A stretch of 64,000 nt of DNA from DASSUW01 sp963844405 (GTDB lineage Bacteria > Actinomycetota > Thermoleophilia > Solirubrobacterales > Solirubrobacteraceae), in NCBI GenBank assembly GCA_963844405.1, contig CAWJNZ010000007.1, positions 434,001 through 498,000 of the forward strand, in the 5' to 3' direction. Below the pieces are notes generated by a model. That model had not been told where the DNA came from. It saw only the letters and a program-made list of their open reading frames with translations, and searched no databases. Below, piece by piece: positions 26,039 to 33,935 of this stretch. The position numbers and the translations under genes were made by a program. Numbering within the stretch: position 1 is the first letter of the stretch; the number at the start of each line of letters is the position of its first letter.

Positions 26039-26046
26039 GTCTATAC
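26039..26046. promoter_or_regulatory. GntR/HutC-type operator-like site (GTCTATAC)
   Basis: GTCTATAC, within a wider TGTCTATACA, lies just upstream of the ribosome-binding site of the Gfo/Idh operon. It fits GTNTANAC and resembles the sites at 18573 and 38533. Control of the whole five-gene operon by the local GntR regulator is inferred. Confidence 0.6.
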
Positions 26047-26099
26047 AGCTAGGCGGGGCGAGCCTATTTCGCAGTCGACAGGGTGTCAACCGCGAACGA

Positions 26100-26124
26100 C
26101 GCCCCGGCGGGAGATGCCGGGGCG
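26100..26124 (-). terminator. GC-rich hairpin after the secreted repeat protein gene
   Basis: Stem GCCCCGGC (26101-26108) pairs perfectly with GCCGGGGC (26116-26123) around the 7-base loop GGGAGAT; the flanking C-G adds a ninth pair. It lies about 20 bases after the stop of the secreted protein gene and before the Gfo/Idh operon promoter. There is no U tract, which is common in high-GC actinobacteria. Confidence 0.65.
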
Positions 26125-26143
26125 CCGCGAAATGCCTGACTCG

Positions 26144-26650
26144 TTACGACGCGTCGTCGTCGCCGGCCGCCTTGGCCTTCTGCGAGACGCACTTGCCGAA
26201 GGCGTTCTTGTCGTTGGCGTTGGCGCCGTACTTCTCGCCGAACGCGTCCTCGGTCGCCTCCGTGTCGCCGCGCTCCTCGTCGCACGCCTCGGCGGCGTTC
26301 GTGCGGTCCTCCGCCTTCTGGGCGTCGGCGGCGTCCTGCTCGGCCTGCACGGCCTTGGTCTGCTGCTTGACGCACTGGCCGCGGCGATTCTCACCGCTGC
26401 AGGCCTGCTGCGCCGCGCGCTTCGCGGCCCGGCGCTCGGCGGCGGCCTCGCGCGCCTTCTGGGACACGCAGGCGCCGAAGTTCCGGTACTGGGCCTTGAA
26501 CGCCTCCTGCGTGGCGTCCGTCGTGCCGCGCAGCGTGCGGCATTCCTTCTGCGCCTCGCTGCGGTCGGCCTTGGTCGGCTTGGCGGCGGAAGCGGTGGCA
26601 GGAACGGCGAGCACGGCGAGCGCGCCCACGATGATCAACAGTCTTCTCAT
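26144..26650 (-). CDS. secreted Ala/Lys-rich protein with two Cys-containing repeats
   Basis: A 168-residue protein with a clear signal peptide (RRLLIIVGALAVLAVPATASA). The mature part is highly charged and helical. It contains two related units of about 40 residues: CRTLRGTTDATQEAF with FGACVSQKA (first), and CDEERGDTEATEDAFGEKYG with FGKCVSQKA (second), separated by a helical ACSGENRRGQCVKQQ segment. Six cysteines suggest three disulfides in the exported protein. I do not recognise a function. It is monocistronic, with a hairpin terminator downstream. Confidence 0.72.
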   Translation of the reverse strand: MRRLLIIVGALAVLAVPATASAAKPTKADRSEAQKECRTLRGTTDATQEAFKAQYRNFGACVSQKAREAAAERRAAKRAAQQACSGENRRGQCVKQQTKAVQAEQDAADAQKAEDRTNAAEACDEERGDTEATEDAFGEKYGANANDKNAFGKCVSQKAKAAGDDDAS

Positions 26651-26689
26651 GCGCGTTTCAACGCACCAGCAGCCGGCAGGTTGGGTGGT

Positions 26690-28450
26690 TCACGCCGCGA
26701 CGCCGGCACGCTCGAAGCGCGTGACGGCTGCCACGATGGCCGCCAGCCACGCGAGCGCGACCGCGGCGAGGATGCCGTAGGCGGCCCCGGCCAGCCAGCC
26801 GGCCGCCCCGCGCTCCTCGCGCCGCAGGATCTCGCTGTCGGGCTGGAACGCGCGCTCGAAGCGCGGCTCGGCCGGCACCTCGCGCGCCGGGATGCCTGGG
26901 TCCTCGGGCAGGTAGATGGGCATGGCGAGGATGGCGTCGCCGGCGTGCAGGCGGACCATCGCCTTCCAGTCGCCGTGGACGGGGAGCGGCTCGGTCGTGC
27001 GGTAGGTGCCGGGCGCGGTCTCCTCCAGCTCGACGAGCCGGCTGCCGCCGCCCTGCCAGGCCATCGCGTGCAGCCACTTGGCGTCGGCGGCGGCGTCCGG
27101 CGGGTCGAGCTCGATCGTGGCCATGACCTCGCGGTCGCCCTCCAGCACGACGGCGGCGCGGACCGGGTCGCCCTCGCCGGTGACCAGCGGGATCGCGATG
27201 CAGACGGCTACGACCGCCAGCGCCGCGGCGGGCAGGGCGCGCGGGAACGTCCCGCCGTGGCCGCGCTCGAGGCCGCAGCCGAGGTGGGCGCCGAGCATCC
27301 CGCCGGCGACGGCGGCGACGAGCGCCAGGATCGGCGCCTCGGGCAGCAGGGAGGCCGGCCACGGCAGCGGCATCACGAGGTGGCTGAAGGCCCACTCGGC
27401 GGTCAGGCCGACGGTGCCGATCAGCACGCCGGAGGCGGCGCCGACGGCGATCGCGCCGCGGCGGGCGAAGGCGAGCGCGGCCAGCTCCACCAGCACGGCC
27501 TCGACGAGGTAGAGCGGGAAGTGCAGGAAGGTGTGGCCGAAGCCCGGCCCGATGATCACCACCATCGGGGTCATGATCAGGAGGTAGGCGCCGGCGGCGG
27601 CCAGCGCGCCGCCGCGGCCGAGCCGGAGGCGGGCGGCGACGAGCGCGATGCTCGCCGCCAGCGCGATCAGCACCGGGTGGAAGACGAGCTGAAACTGCGG
27701 AACGCCGAAGCCGAACTCGAGCTGCAGCGTCGAGAGGCCGATCAGCGTCGCGCCCGCGAGCTGGACCTCCCACGCGAGCAGGGTCAGCCGACGGCTGGGC
27801 CGCGGCTTCCCCGCCGCGCGGCGACCCTCGACCAGCAGCAGCCAGGCGGCGATCGGCGCGAGGCTGGCGCCGCCGATCATCAGCACGTGGGTCGGGCCCC
27901 AGAGCGTCACGTCCTGGCCGAAGATGCGGTGCCAGACGTCGTCGAGCGGGAAGCCGAGCATGGCGACGGCCCCGCACAGGAGCAGCAGCGCGCCGCCGAG
28001 CGGAACGCGCCAGCCGGGCGCCGGCGTGAGCGCCGCGCGGTCGCGGTCGTCGGCGCCGAGCACGCACGCGAGGAAGCCGGCGAGCGCCACGCCGCCGAGG
28101 CCGAGCAGGATCGGGTAGTGGGCGACGTTGGCGAACGGCCCGGCGTCGCGCCCGTCGTCGATGTGGGTGGCGACGTCCCAGAAGAAGCCGAACGCGGCGA
28201 CGGCGAGCGAGCCGAGCGTGAGCAGGACCGGCAGCCCGGCCCAGCCCGGGACGGGCACGACGCGCTCCGTGAGGGCGCCGAGACGGGTCAGCAACGTCAC
28301 CCGCCCGGAGCGGTGCGTGGCGCCGAGCGCGAGCGCCGCGGCGGTCAGCAGCCCGGCCACGATGGCGGCGGGCACGAGGTCCTGCATCGGGGCGCCCCCG
28401 GCGGGCTCGCCGGCGGCCAACAACTGGATCAGGTCGGTCATCTGGTTCAC
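26690..28450 (-). CDS. large polytopic membrane protein of unknown function
   Basis: A 586-residue protein from the GTG at 28450. About twelve hydrophobic helices fill residues 25-400, with conserved-looking His-containing segments (WDVATHIDDGRDAG, FANVAHYPILLG, WHRIFGQDVTLWGPTHVLM, FGHTFLHFPLYL). A soluble beta-rich domain of ~120 residues (AVVLEGDREVMATIELDPPD to about residue 540) follows, and one last helix. The scattered histidines could bind heme or metal, but I cannot name a family. It is divergent from a TetR gene; its start lies in a tandem duplication containing palindromes. Confidence 0.65.
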   Translation of the reverse strand: MNQMTDLIQLLAAGEPAGGAPMQDLVPAAIVAGLLTAAALALGATHRSGRVTLLTRLGALTERVVPVPGWAGLPVLLTLGSLAVAAFGFFWDVATHIDDGRDAGPFANVAHYPILLGLGGVALAGFLACVLGADDRDRAALTPAPGWRVPLGGALLLLCGAVAMLGFPLDDVWHRIFGQDVTLWGPTHVLMIGGASLAPIAAWLLLVEGRRAAGKPRPSRRLTLLAWEVQLAGATLIGLSTLQLEFGFGVPQFQLVFHPVLIALAASIALVAARLRLGRGGALAAAGAYLLIMTPMVVIIGPGFGHTFLHFPLYLVEAVLVELAALAFARRGAIAVGAASGVLIGTVGLTAEWAFSHLVMPLPWPASLLPEAPILALVAAVAGGMLGAHLGCGLERGHGGTFPRALPAAALAVVAVCIAIPLVTGEGDPVRAAVVLEGDREVMATIELDPPDAAADAKWLHAMAWQGGGSRLVELEETAPGTYRTTEPLPVHGDWKAMVRLHAGDAILAMPIYLPEDPGIPAREVPAEPRFERAFQPDSEILRREERGAAGWLAGAAYGILAAVALAWLAAIVAAVTRFERAGVAA

Positions 28451-28526
28451 GCCTCAACGAACTAAGGGGGCCTGGCCCCCTTATTTGGTTCACGCCGCAA
28501 CGAACTAAGGGGGCCTGGCCCCATTA
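28444..28526. repeat. 43-base tandem duplication carrying two palindromes
   Basis: Two copies of a 43-base unit (GGTTCACGCC then T or G, CAACGAACTAAG, then the palindrome) start at 28444 and 28487. Each ends in the dispersed palindrome with arms TAAGGGGGCC/GGCCCCCTTA (28463-28483 perfect, 28506-28526 one mismatch). The unit includes the start codon and next codons of the divergent membrane protein, so a second silent start-codon copy lies upstream of the real one. Confidence 0.8.
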
Positions 28527-28531
28527 CCGTC

Positions 28532-28555
28532 GGTAGGTTACTGGCGGTAGGTTAC
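28532..28555. promoter_or_regulatory. direct repeat GGTAGGTTAC x2, possible TetR operator
   Basis: GGTAGGTTAC occurs at 28532-28541 and 28546-28555 (14-base period), between the membrane protein and the TetR gene. The second copy extends to GGTAGGTTACC, a short palindrome with GGTA/TACC ends. The site could be the operator or promoter region for one or both genes. No experimental or family evidence fixes this. Confidence 0.35.
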
Positions 28556-28579
28556 CCCGGGTAGACTCGCAGAAACTCT

Positions 28580-29386
28580 ATGAGTGACGCGACGCACACG
28601 CCTGCGGGCCACGATCGGGACTCTGCCGGCCACGATCCCGCGGACTCTGCCGGCCACGATCCCGCGGACCCTGCCGGCCACGATCCCGCGGACCCTGCCG
28701 GCCACGACCTCGCGGGGCCCGCGCCCGAGCCGGCCGGCCGCTCGTACCCGCGCGGGCGCACCCCTCGCGCCGTCCGAGAGGCGCAGATGGTCGCCGCCGC
28801 CGAGCGGCTGTTCTCCGAGCGCGGCTACCACGGCGTCTCGATGGACGAGATCGCCGCCGCCTCGGGGATCTCGAAGCCGATGCTGTACGACTACTTCGGC
28901 TCCAAGGAGGGGCTGCTGCTCGCGTGCGTCGAGCGCGCCCGCGGGCGCCTGTTCGAGGAGATCGCCGCCGCCGTCCGCGGCGCCGACACGCCCGAGCGCG
29001 CCCTGCGCGCCGGCATCGAGGCCTTCATCGCCTTCGCCGACCAGCAGCGGGCGACCTGGGTCGTCCTCTTCGGCGAGGGGCGCTTCGGCGACGCGGCGGG
29101 CGCGATCCGGGCCGAGCAGGCCGGCCTGATCGCCCAGCTGCTGCGCGAGCTGCCCGGCTGGACCGGCGAGCCCGACGCCGAGCAGCTCGACGCCATCGCC
29201 CACGTGTTCGTCGGCGCCGCCGAGTCGATCGCCTTCTGGGCGGTCGACCATCCCGGCGTCCCGCTCGAGCGGGTCGCCGATCACCTGATGACGGTGCTCT
29301 GGCCGGTCGTGCGCGAGCTGCCGGGCGGCGGCGGGGCTACAGGAGCCCCACCGCCAGCGCCAGCACGATCAGCGCCATCCAGATGA
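28580..29386 (+). CDS. TetR-family regulator with N-terminal AGHDPAD repeats
   Basis: Up to 268 residues. The TetR DNA-binding domain covers about residues 62-108 (AAERLFSERGYHGVSMDEIA, then GISKPMLYDYFGSKEGLL), followed by a helical ligand domain. The first ~55 residues are unusual: an eight-residue unit like SAGHDPAD is repeated about four times, encoded by near-identical 24-base repeats at 28622-28693. Upstream and downstream copies are degenerate. The C-terminal ~20 residues are Ala/Pro-rich and overlap a possible small reverse-strand gene. It probably controls the divergent membrane protein gene, itself, or the convergent transporter. Confidence 0.85.
   Translation: MSDATHTPAGHDRDSAGHDPADSAGHDPADPAGHDPADPAGHDLAGPAPEPAGRSYPRGRTPRAVREAQMVAAAERLFSERGYHGVSMDEIAAASGISKPMLYDYFGSKEGLLLACVERARGRLFEEIAAAVRGADTPERALRAGIEAFIAFADQQRATWVVLFGEGRFGDAAGAIRAEQAGLIAQLLRELPGWTGEPDAEQLDAIAHVFVGAAESIAFWAVDHPGVPLERVADHLMTVLWPVVRELPGGGGATGAPPPAPARSAPSR
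28622..28693 (+). repeat. 24-base tandem repeat, three near-perfect copies
   Basis: Units at 28622, 28646 and 28670 begin TCTGCCGGCC or CCTGCCGGCC and end CGCGGAC. They are identical except for the first base of the third copy, with degenerate copies on both sides. They encode the AGHDPAD repeats at the N-terminus of the TetR protein. Such identity at DNA level suggests recent slippage expansion. Confidence 0.9.
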
Positions 29387-29399
29387 ACAGCGCCAGCAC
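29337..29399 (-). CDS. possible 20-residue membrane microprotein
   Basis: On the minus strand, a GTG at 29399 opens a frame of 20 residues, LALFIWMALIVLALAVGLL after the initiator, ending in TAG at 29337. It would be a single transmembrane helix, starting 21 bases after the transporter stop. Small hydrophobic partner subunits accompany some sodium symporters, but this transporter is Nramp-like and no clear ribosome-binding site is seen. The frame overlaps the 3' end of the TetR gene by 50 bases. It could be a chance frame. Confidence 0.3.
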   Translation of the reverse strand: MLALFIWMALIVLALAVGLL

Positions 29400-29419
29400 G
29401 ATGCGGACGGCGAGCGCCT

Positions 29420-30874
29420 TTAGAACAGCGCCTTCCCCTCGTCAATGACCAGCAGGACCGAGAACACGCCGAAGAACAGCACCGAGAACGCCATGACGGC
29501 GAGCCGCACGCCACGGATCTTGATCTCGCCCGGCAGCGCGCGCCGGTTGAGCTGGATCAGCAGCATCGAGTAGATGAACATCATCACGCCGGCGATCGAC
29601 GACGAGATGACGAGCAGCAGGAGCGGCTGCTCGAGCCCGCTCAGCAGGACGATGCAGCCGAAGACGATCATCGTCCAGACGGAGGCGAAGTAGATCTTGC
29701 TCTCCGACCAGAAGGTGCTGGTGCTCGCCGCGCTCACCTTGAGCTGATCGGCGATCAGGCGCGACGTGTAGTCGAGGATGCCGAGGTTGGTCGAGAACAG
29801 CGCGATCGCGCCGCAGAGGAAGAACGCGGTCTCGAACCACGGCGCGATCTCGTCGCCGAGCACGGCGCCCTCAGCCTCGATGAAGGCGAACTCCTCGCCG
29901 AGGTCGGCGCCGACGCCGACGGTCGCGTAGGTCAGCACCGAGAGGACGATCAGCGACGTTACGCCGATCAGGAAGAACGTGATGAACTGCTCCTTGTTGG
30001 CGACGCTCCACCAGCCGCGCCAGCGGCGCATGTTGTCGTCGTTGACGGCGAACGTGTAGCCGAACGGGGCGGCGGCCTCCTCCTCGCCGGTGACCGGCGA
30101 GACGATGTGCGGGATCCGCTCCCCCATGCCCATGTTCTTGTCGCGGATGTAGTTGCTCTGGACGAGGTTGTTCGCGCCGCCCGCGCCCGCGAAGGCGAGC
30201 GCACCGAGCAGCAGCGCGATCGTCAGGTCGCCGCCGACCGGGATCTCCGGCGCGGTGAAGCTCGTCGCGAAGTCGCCCCACGCGTTGCCGTCGGTCGCCA
30301 TCACGACGGCGATGACGACGAAGGCCATGATCGCGACGACCATCGCGCCCATCACCTTCTCGGTCGTCTTGTACACGACGGGCGAGGCGGTCAGCGCGAT
30401 GCCGATGGCGATCAGCGCCAGGACGGTGATCGTGACGACGTCGCCGCCGCCGAACGCGAAGGTCAGCGTCGTCGCCGCGCCCGTCGCCCAGCCAGGCCAG
30501 AAGTTCTGGCACAGCGCGAAGACGATGAAGAGCACGCCCCACGGCTTCCACAGCCGCGTGAAGCCGGTCAGGGCCGTCTCGCCCGTGGCGAGCGTGTAGC
30601 GCTCGACCTCCATGTTGATGAAGAACTGGACCAGGAAGCCGACGATGGCCGCCCAGATGAACACCAGCCCGACCTGCGAGGTGATGTACGGCCACAGCAC
30701 GAACTCGCCCGAGCCGATCGCCGTGGCGAGCAGGATCACGCTGGCGCCGACGACTTTCCTGAACGGCAGCGGCTCAGGTAGGTCCCGCGTCTCTACCGCG
30801 GGCAGGTTCTTGCTCGGCAGCTCGAAGCCGTGTGGCTCGGGTGGCCGGGTTCTGTCCGGCGTGATCGTCGCCAT
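29420..30874 (-). CDS. Nramp-like membrane transporter lacking canonical metal motifs
   Basis: A 484-residue protein with about eleven helices and the overall pattern of the Nramp (divalent metal/proton symporter) superfamily: helix 1 LLATAIGSGEFVLWPYITSQVG, then FINMEVERYTLATGET. In true Nramp proteins helix 1 carries DPGN and helix 6 a Met-Pro-His motif. Here the matching segments are IGSGEF and GAGGANNLVQSNYIRDKNMG, so the metal ligands are not conserved and the substrate may differ. The N-terminal ~40 residues are soluble. Probably single-gene, convergent with the TetR gene. Confidence 0.75.
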   Translation of the reverse strand: MATITPDRTRPPEPHGFELPSKNLPAVETRDLPEPLPFRKVVGASVILLATAIGSGEFVLWPYITSQVGLVFIWAAIVGFLVQFFINMEVERYTLATGETALTGFTRLWKPWGVLFIVFALCQNFWPGWATGAATTLTFAFGGGDVVTITVLALIAIGIALTASPVVYKTTEKVMGAMVVAIMAFVVIAVVMATDGNAWGDFATSFTAPEIPVGGDLTIALLLGALAFAGAGGANNLVQSNYIRDKNMGMGERIPHIVSPVTGEEEAAAPFGYTFAVNDDNMRRWRGWWSVANKEQFITFFLIGVTSLIVLSVLTYATVGVGADLGEEFAFIEAEGAVLGDEIAPWFETAFFLCGAIALFSTNLGILDYTSRLIADQLKVSAASTSTFWSESKIYFASVWTMIVFGCIVLLSGLEQPLLLLVISSSIAGVMMFIYSMLLIQLNRRALPGEIKIRGVRLAVMAFSVLFFGVFSVLLVIDEGKALF

Positions 30875-30928
30875 GCGCTCCCCCTGTCAGGTCGCCTCCC
30901 GAAGGTGGCTGCCCTGTGTCGAAACGCA

Positions 30929-31933
30929 CTAAACCTGCCGAACGCGCCGCGCGCCCTCCACCATGTTCGCCAGCTTACGACGGGCCGCCCAGCGGGCGGT
31001 CTGGGAGAGCCCGCAGTCGGGCGCGACGGCGAGCCGCTCGGGCGGCACGTACCGCAGCGCCGCGCGGATGCGCTCCTCGACGTCCTCGGGCGACTCGACG
31101 TAGTACGACTTGACGTCGATCACGCCCACGTTGACGTCCTTGCCCGCCTCCACCACCTGCTCGATCACCTCGAGCTCGGCGAACTCGCGCGAGGCCATCT
31201 CGAGGTGGAGCTCGTCGGCGTCCATCCCCAGGAACGCCGGGAACAACGGCGCGTAGCGCCGCTTGCCGACGGCGCGGCCCTTGAAGTTGCCGAAGCAGAG
31301 GTGGGTGCCGAGCCGGCAGCGCCCCTTCACGCCGGCCACGGTGCGGTTGAAGACGTCGACCATCCGCGCCGTGTCCTCGCGCCAGGCGTAGCAGGACATC
31401 GAGGGCTCGTCCAGGGTGATCCGGTCGCAGCCGGCCTCCACGAGCGCCTCGAGCTCGCGCGCCACGATCGGGATCAGCATGTCTGTGACCGCCCAGCGGT
31501 CGGGGTGCTCGATCCGCCCGGCCAGCGTGTACGGGCCCGGCACGCTCGCCTTCAGCGCCGGACCGGGCGGCGCGAGCTCGCGCAGCCGCTCGAACTCCTC
31601 GACGGCGCCGAGCCCGCGCGGCGCGCTCAGCTCGCCGACCAGCTTGTGCTTGCCGCGCTGGTCGTGCGCGGGCGGGCCCCACAGCCGCCCCGGGGCCGAC
31701 TCGAGCTCGAGCCCGTCGAGGTAGGCGTAGAAGGAGAGGTTGAAGTCGAACCGCCCCTGCTCGCCGTCGCTGATCACGTCGAGCCCCGCGCGGACCTGGT
31801 CCATGACCGCGGCCAGCGTGGCGTCGCGCGCCGCCTCGTCGAGGTCGTCGGGACCCATGTCCGCGGTGCGGCCGGAGACGAGCTCCAGCCACCCCGGGAA
31901 GGGGTACGACCCGATGACCGTGGTCTCGATCAA
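30929..31933 (-). CDS. MetE C-terminal-domain-like methyltransferase
   Basis: About 334 residues resembling the catalytic half of cobalamin-independent methionine synthase. Zinc ligand positions look intact: His and Cys in GTHLCFGNFKG, Glu in LHLEMASRE, and Cys in APDCGLSQTARW. The start GSYPFPGW and GISDGEQGRFDF-like SDGEQGR block are family features. The start is TTG at 31933, overlapping the stop of the permease gene by 4 bases, so it is translated as the last gene of a sugar ABC operon. It may move methyl groups from a methylated compound taken up by the importer; that is a guess. Confidence 0.85.
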   Translation of the reverse strand: MIETTVIGSYPFPGWLELVSGRTADMGPDDLDEAARDATLAAVMDQVRAGLDVISDGEQGRFDFNLSFYAYLDGLELESAPGRLWGPPAHDQRGKHKLVGELSAPRGLGAVEEFERLRELAPPGPALKASVPGPYTLAGRIEHPDRWAVTDMLIPIVARELEALVEAGCDRITLDEPSMSCYAWREDTARMVDVFNRTVAGVKGRCRLGTHLCFGNFKGRAVGKRRYAPLFPAFLGMDADELHLEMASREFAELEVIEQVVEAGKDVNVGVIDVKSYYVESPEDVEERIRAALRYVPPERLAVAPDCGLSQTARWAARRKLANMVEGARRVRQV

Positions 31934-32931
31934 ACGCGCTTCGTGGACGTCGCGTACAGCCAGGCCAGGAGCAGGATGATGCTGCCGTAGAGGATCTGCT
32001 TGACCGCCTGCGAGGCGTCGAGCAGCGTCAACAGCGAGTCGAGCACCACGAGGATGATCGCGCCGAGGATCGTGCCCGAGTAGCCGCCGACGCCTCCGAA
32101 GATCGACGTGCCGCCGATCACCACCGCCGCCACCGAGGGGAGGAGGTAGGGCGTGACGAGCTGCAGGTCGGCCGCGTTGATGACGCCGACGTAGAGGACG
32201 CCGCCGATCGCGGACAGCACCGCGCAGAGGACGTAGACGAGCAGCAGGACCTGCCAGATCCGCACGCCGGCCAGCCGGACCGCCAACGGGTTGTCGCCGA
32301 CGGCGTAGAGCATTCGCCCGTAGCCCGAATATTTCAGCCCTAGGAGGATCAAGGCGGCGACCGGCACCCACAGGAGCAGCGACTTCGGGATCGCGTCGCC
32401 GATCAGGTTCCCGGTGGCGAGCTCGCGCACGAACGACGGCACGAGCGGCACGCCGGTGACGAACGACTGGGCGGACACCGTCAGGTAGCCGCTCACGATG
32501 CTCGCCATGCCGAGGGTCATGATCAACGGGTTGACGCGGAAGATGCCGACGCCGACGCCGTTGAGGAGGCCGACGACGAGGCCGACGAGCACGGCGATCA
32601 GCAGCGCCGTGGCCGTTCCGCGCGACGCCTGGCCGGCCATGATGTAGGCCGCCGCCGTGGCCGTCGCGGCCACCGACAGGTCGATGCCCGCCGTGAGCAT
32701 CACCAGCGTCTGGCCGGCGGCCAGGAAGGCGAGCGGCGCGGCGAACTGCAGGATGGAGCCCATGCGCCTGGCCGACAGGTATCCCGGCGACACGATCTCG
32801 CACAGGATCAGCAGCAGCACGAGGATCACCGACAGCATGACCAGCGGCCGGTCGATCAGGAAGTGGCCGGCCGCGCGGACGGGGCCCGGCCGCGGCTCGA
32901 GGTCTTCCTCCGTGGCGGCGGCGGCGCTCAT
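31930..32931 (-). CDS. ribose/rhamnose-type ABC transporter permease
   Basis: A 333-residue inner-membrane permease of the carbohydrate uptake transporter-2 (BPD_transp_2, RbsC-like) family. About ten helices; typical segments are AAGQTLVMLTAGIDLSVAATATAAAYIMAG and GYGRMLYAVGDNPLAVRLAGVR, with GGTSIFGGVGGYSGTILGA near the end. With the second permease it would form a heterodimeric channel. Its start overlaps the stop of that gene by 4 bases, and its stop overlaps the MetE-like gene. Confidence 0.93.
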   Translation of the reverse strand: MSAAAATEEDLEPRPGPVRAAGHFLIDRPLVMLSVILVLLLILCEIVSPGYLSARRMGSILQFAAPLAFLAAGQTLVMLTAGIDLSVAATATAAAYIMAGQASRGTATALLIAVLVGLVVGLLNGVGVGIFRVNPLIMTLGMASIVSGYLTVSAQSFVTGVPLVPSFVRELATGNLIGDAIPKSLLLWVPVAALILLGLKYSGYGRMLYAVGDNPLAVRLAGVRIWQVLLLVYVLCAVLSAIGGVLYVGVINAADLQLVTPYLLPSVAAVVIGGTSIFGGVGGYSGTILGAIILVVLDSLLTLLDASQAVKQILYGSIILLLAWLYATSTKRV

Positions 32932-33935
32932 CGCTTCTCCCTCAGCAGCAGCAGGCCGCCGAGCATGACGACGAGCACGATCAGGGCGCCCTGGATGACC
33001 TGGCCGTAGTTCGGGTCGATGCCCTGGAAGACCATGATCGACGGCACCAGCGTCAGGCAGAAGGCCGCGGCGATCGGGCCGGCCACGCCGCCCTTCCCGC
33101 CGGCCAGGCTCACGCCTCCGAGCACGATGGCGGCGACCGAGTTCAGCGTGATGAACGTTCCCGCGTACGGCGTGCCGATGCCGGTCGTGGCGGTGGCGGC
33201 GAGGCCGGCCATGGCGGCGAAGAAGCCGCCGACCGCGTAGGCGAGCACTCGCGTGGTCGCCACGTTGACGCCGGAGAGGTACGCGCGGTCGCGGTTCGAG
33301 CCGACGGCGTAGATCGCGAAGCCGAGGCGCCGCCAGCGGAGCGGCAGCCACACGAGCAGCGACACGATCGTGAGCACCACGGCGCCGGCCGGTATCCACT
33401 CACTGAAGACGACGCCGGTGCCGAGCCCCTGGTACTCGATCGGCGAGCCGCCCCCGGGAGTCCGCATGATCAGCAGCGCGACGCCGCCCCACACGAACGA
33501 CATGGCGAGCGTGACGACGATGTCGGGCACGCCCGTGAGCACGACGAGGCCGCCGTTGATGGTGCCGAGGATCACGCCGACGAACATGAGGCCGAACGCG
33601 ATCAGCAGCGACGTGACGAAGCTCTGGTTCTCCATCAGCGACGCCGCGATCACGTTGATGATGGCGACCATGACGCCGAGCGAGAGGTCGATGCCGCCGG
33701 AGATCACGATCACGGCCTGGGCCATCGCCGCGAAGGCGAGCGGCAGGGCGCCGATGACGATCGTCTTGAGGTCGAAGGACGTGAAGACCACCGGGGCGAG
33801 CGCCCAGATGTAGCCGATGATGAGCAGCAGCAGGAGGACGTAGACGCCGATCGTCCAGCCGTGGCGGGTGGCGATCCGGCGCCAGTCCGTCCCCTTCCGG
33901 CCGACGGCCGCGCTTGCGTCGTCGACGGTCGTCAT
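32928..33935 (-). CDS. ribose/galactoside-type ABC transporter permease
   Basis: A 335-residue CUT2-type permease, paralogous to the following one. Family blocks are AQAVIVISGGIDLSLGVMVAIINV, GFAIYAVGSNRDRAYLSGVNV and IVLGGVSLAGGKGGVAGPI. It has a soluble N-terminal tail of ~25 residues before the first helix. The start overlaps the end of the ATPase gene by 4 bases. It forms the membrane part of the importer together with the second permease, ATPase and binding protein of this operon. Confidence 0.93.
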   Translation of the reverse strand: MTTVDDASAAVGRKGTDWRRIATRHGWTIGVYVLLLLLIIGYIWALAPVVFTSFDLKTIVIGALPLAFAAMAQAVIVISGGIDLSLGVMVAIINVIAASLMENQSFVTSLLIAFGLMFVGVILGTINGGLVVLTGVPDIVVTLAMSFVWGGVALLIMRTPGGGSPIEYQGLGTGVVFSEWIPAGAVVLTIVSLLVWLPLRWRRLGFAIYAVGSNRDRAYLSGVNVATTRVLAYAVGGFFAAMAGLAATATTGIGTPYAGTFITLNSVAAIVLGGVSLAGGKGGVAGPIAAAFCLTLVPSIMVFQGIDPNYGQVIQGALIVLVVMLGGLLLLREKR

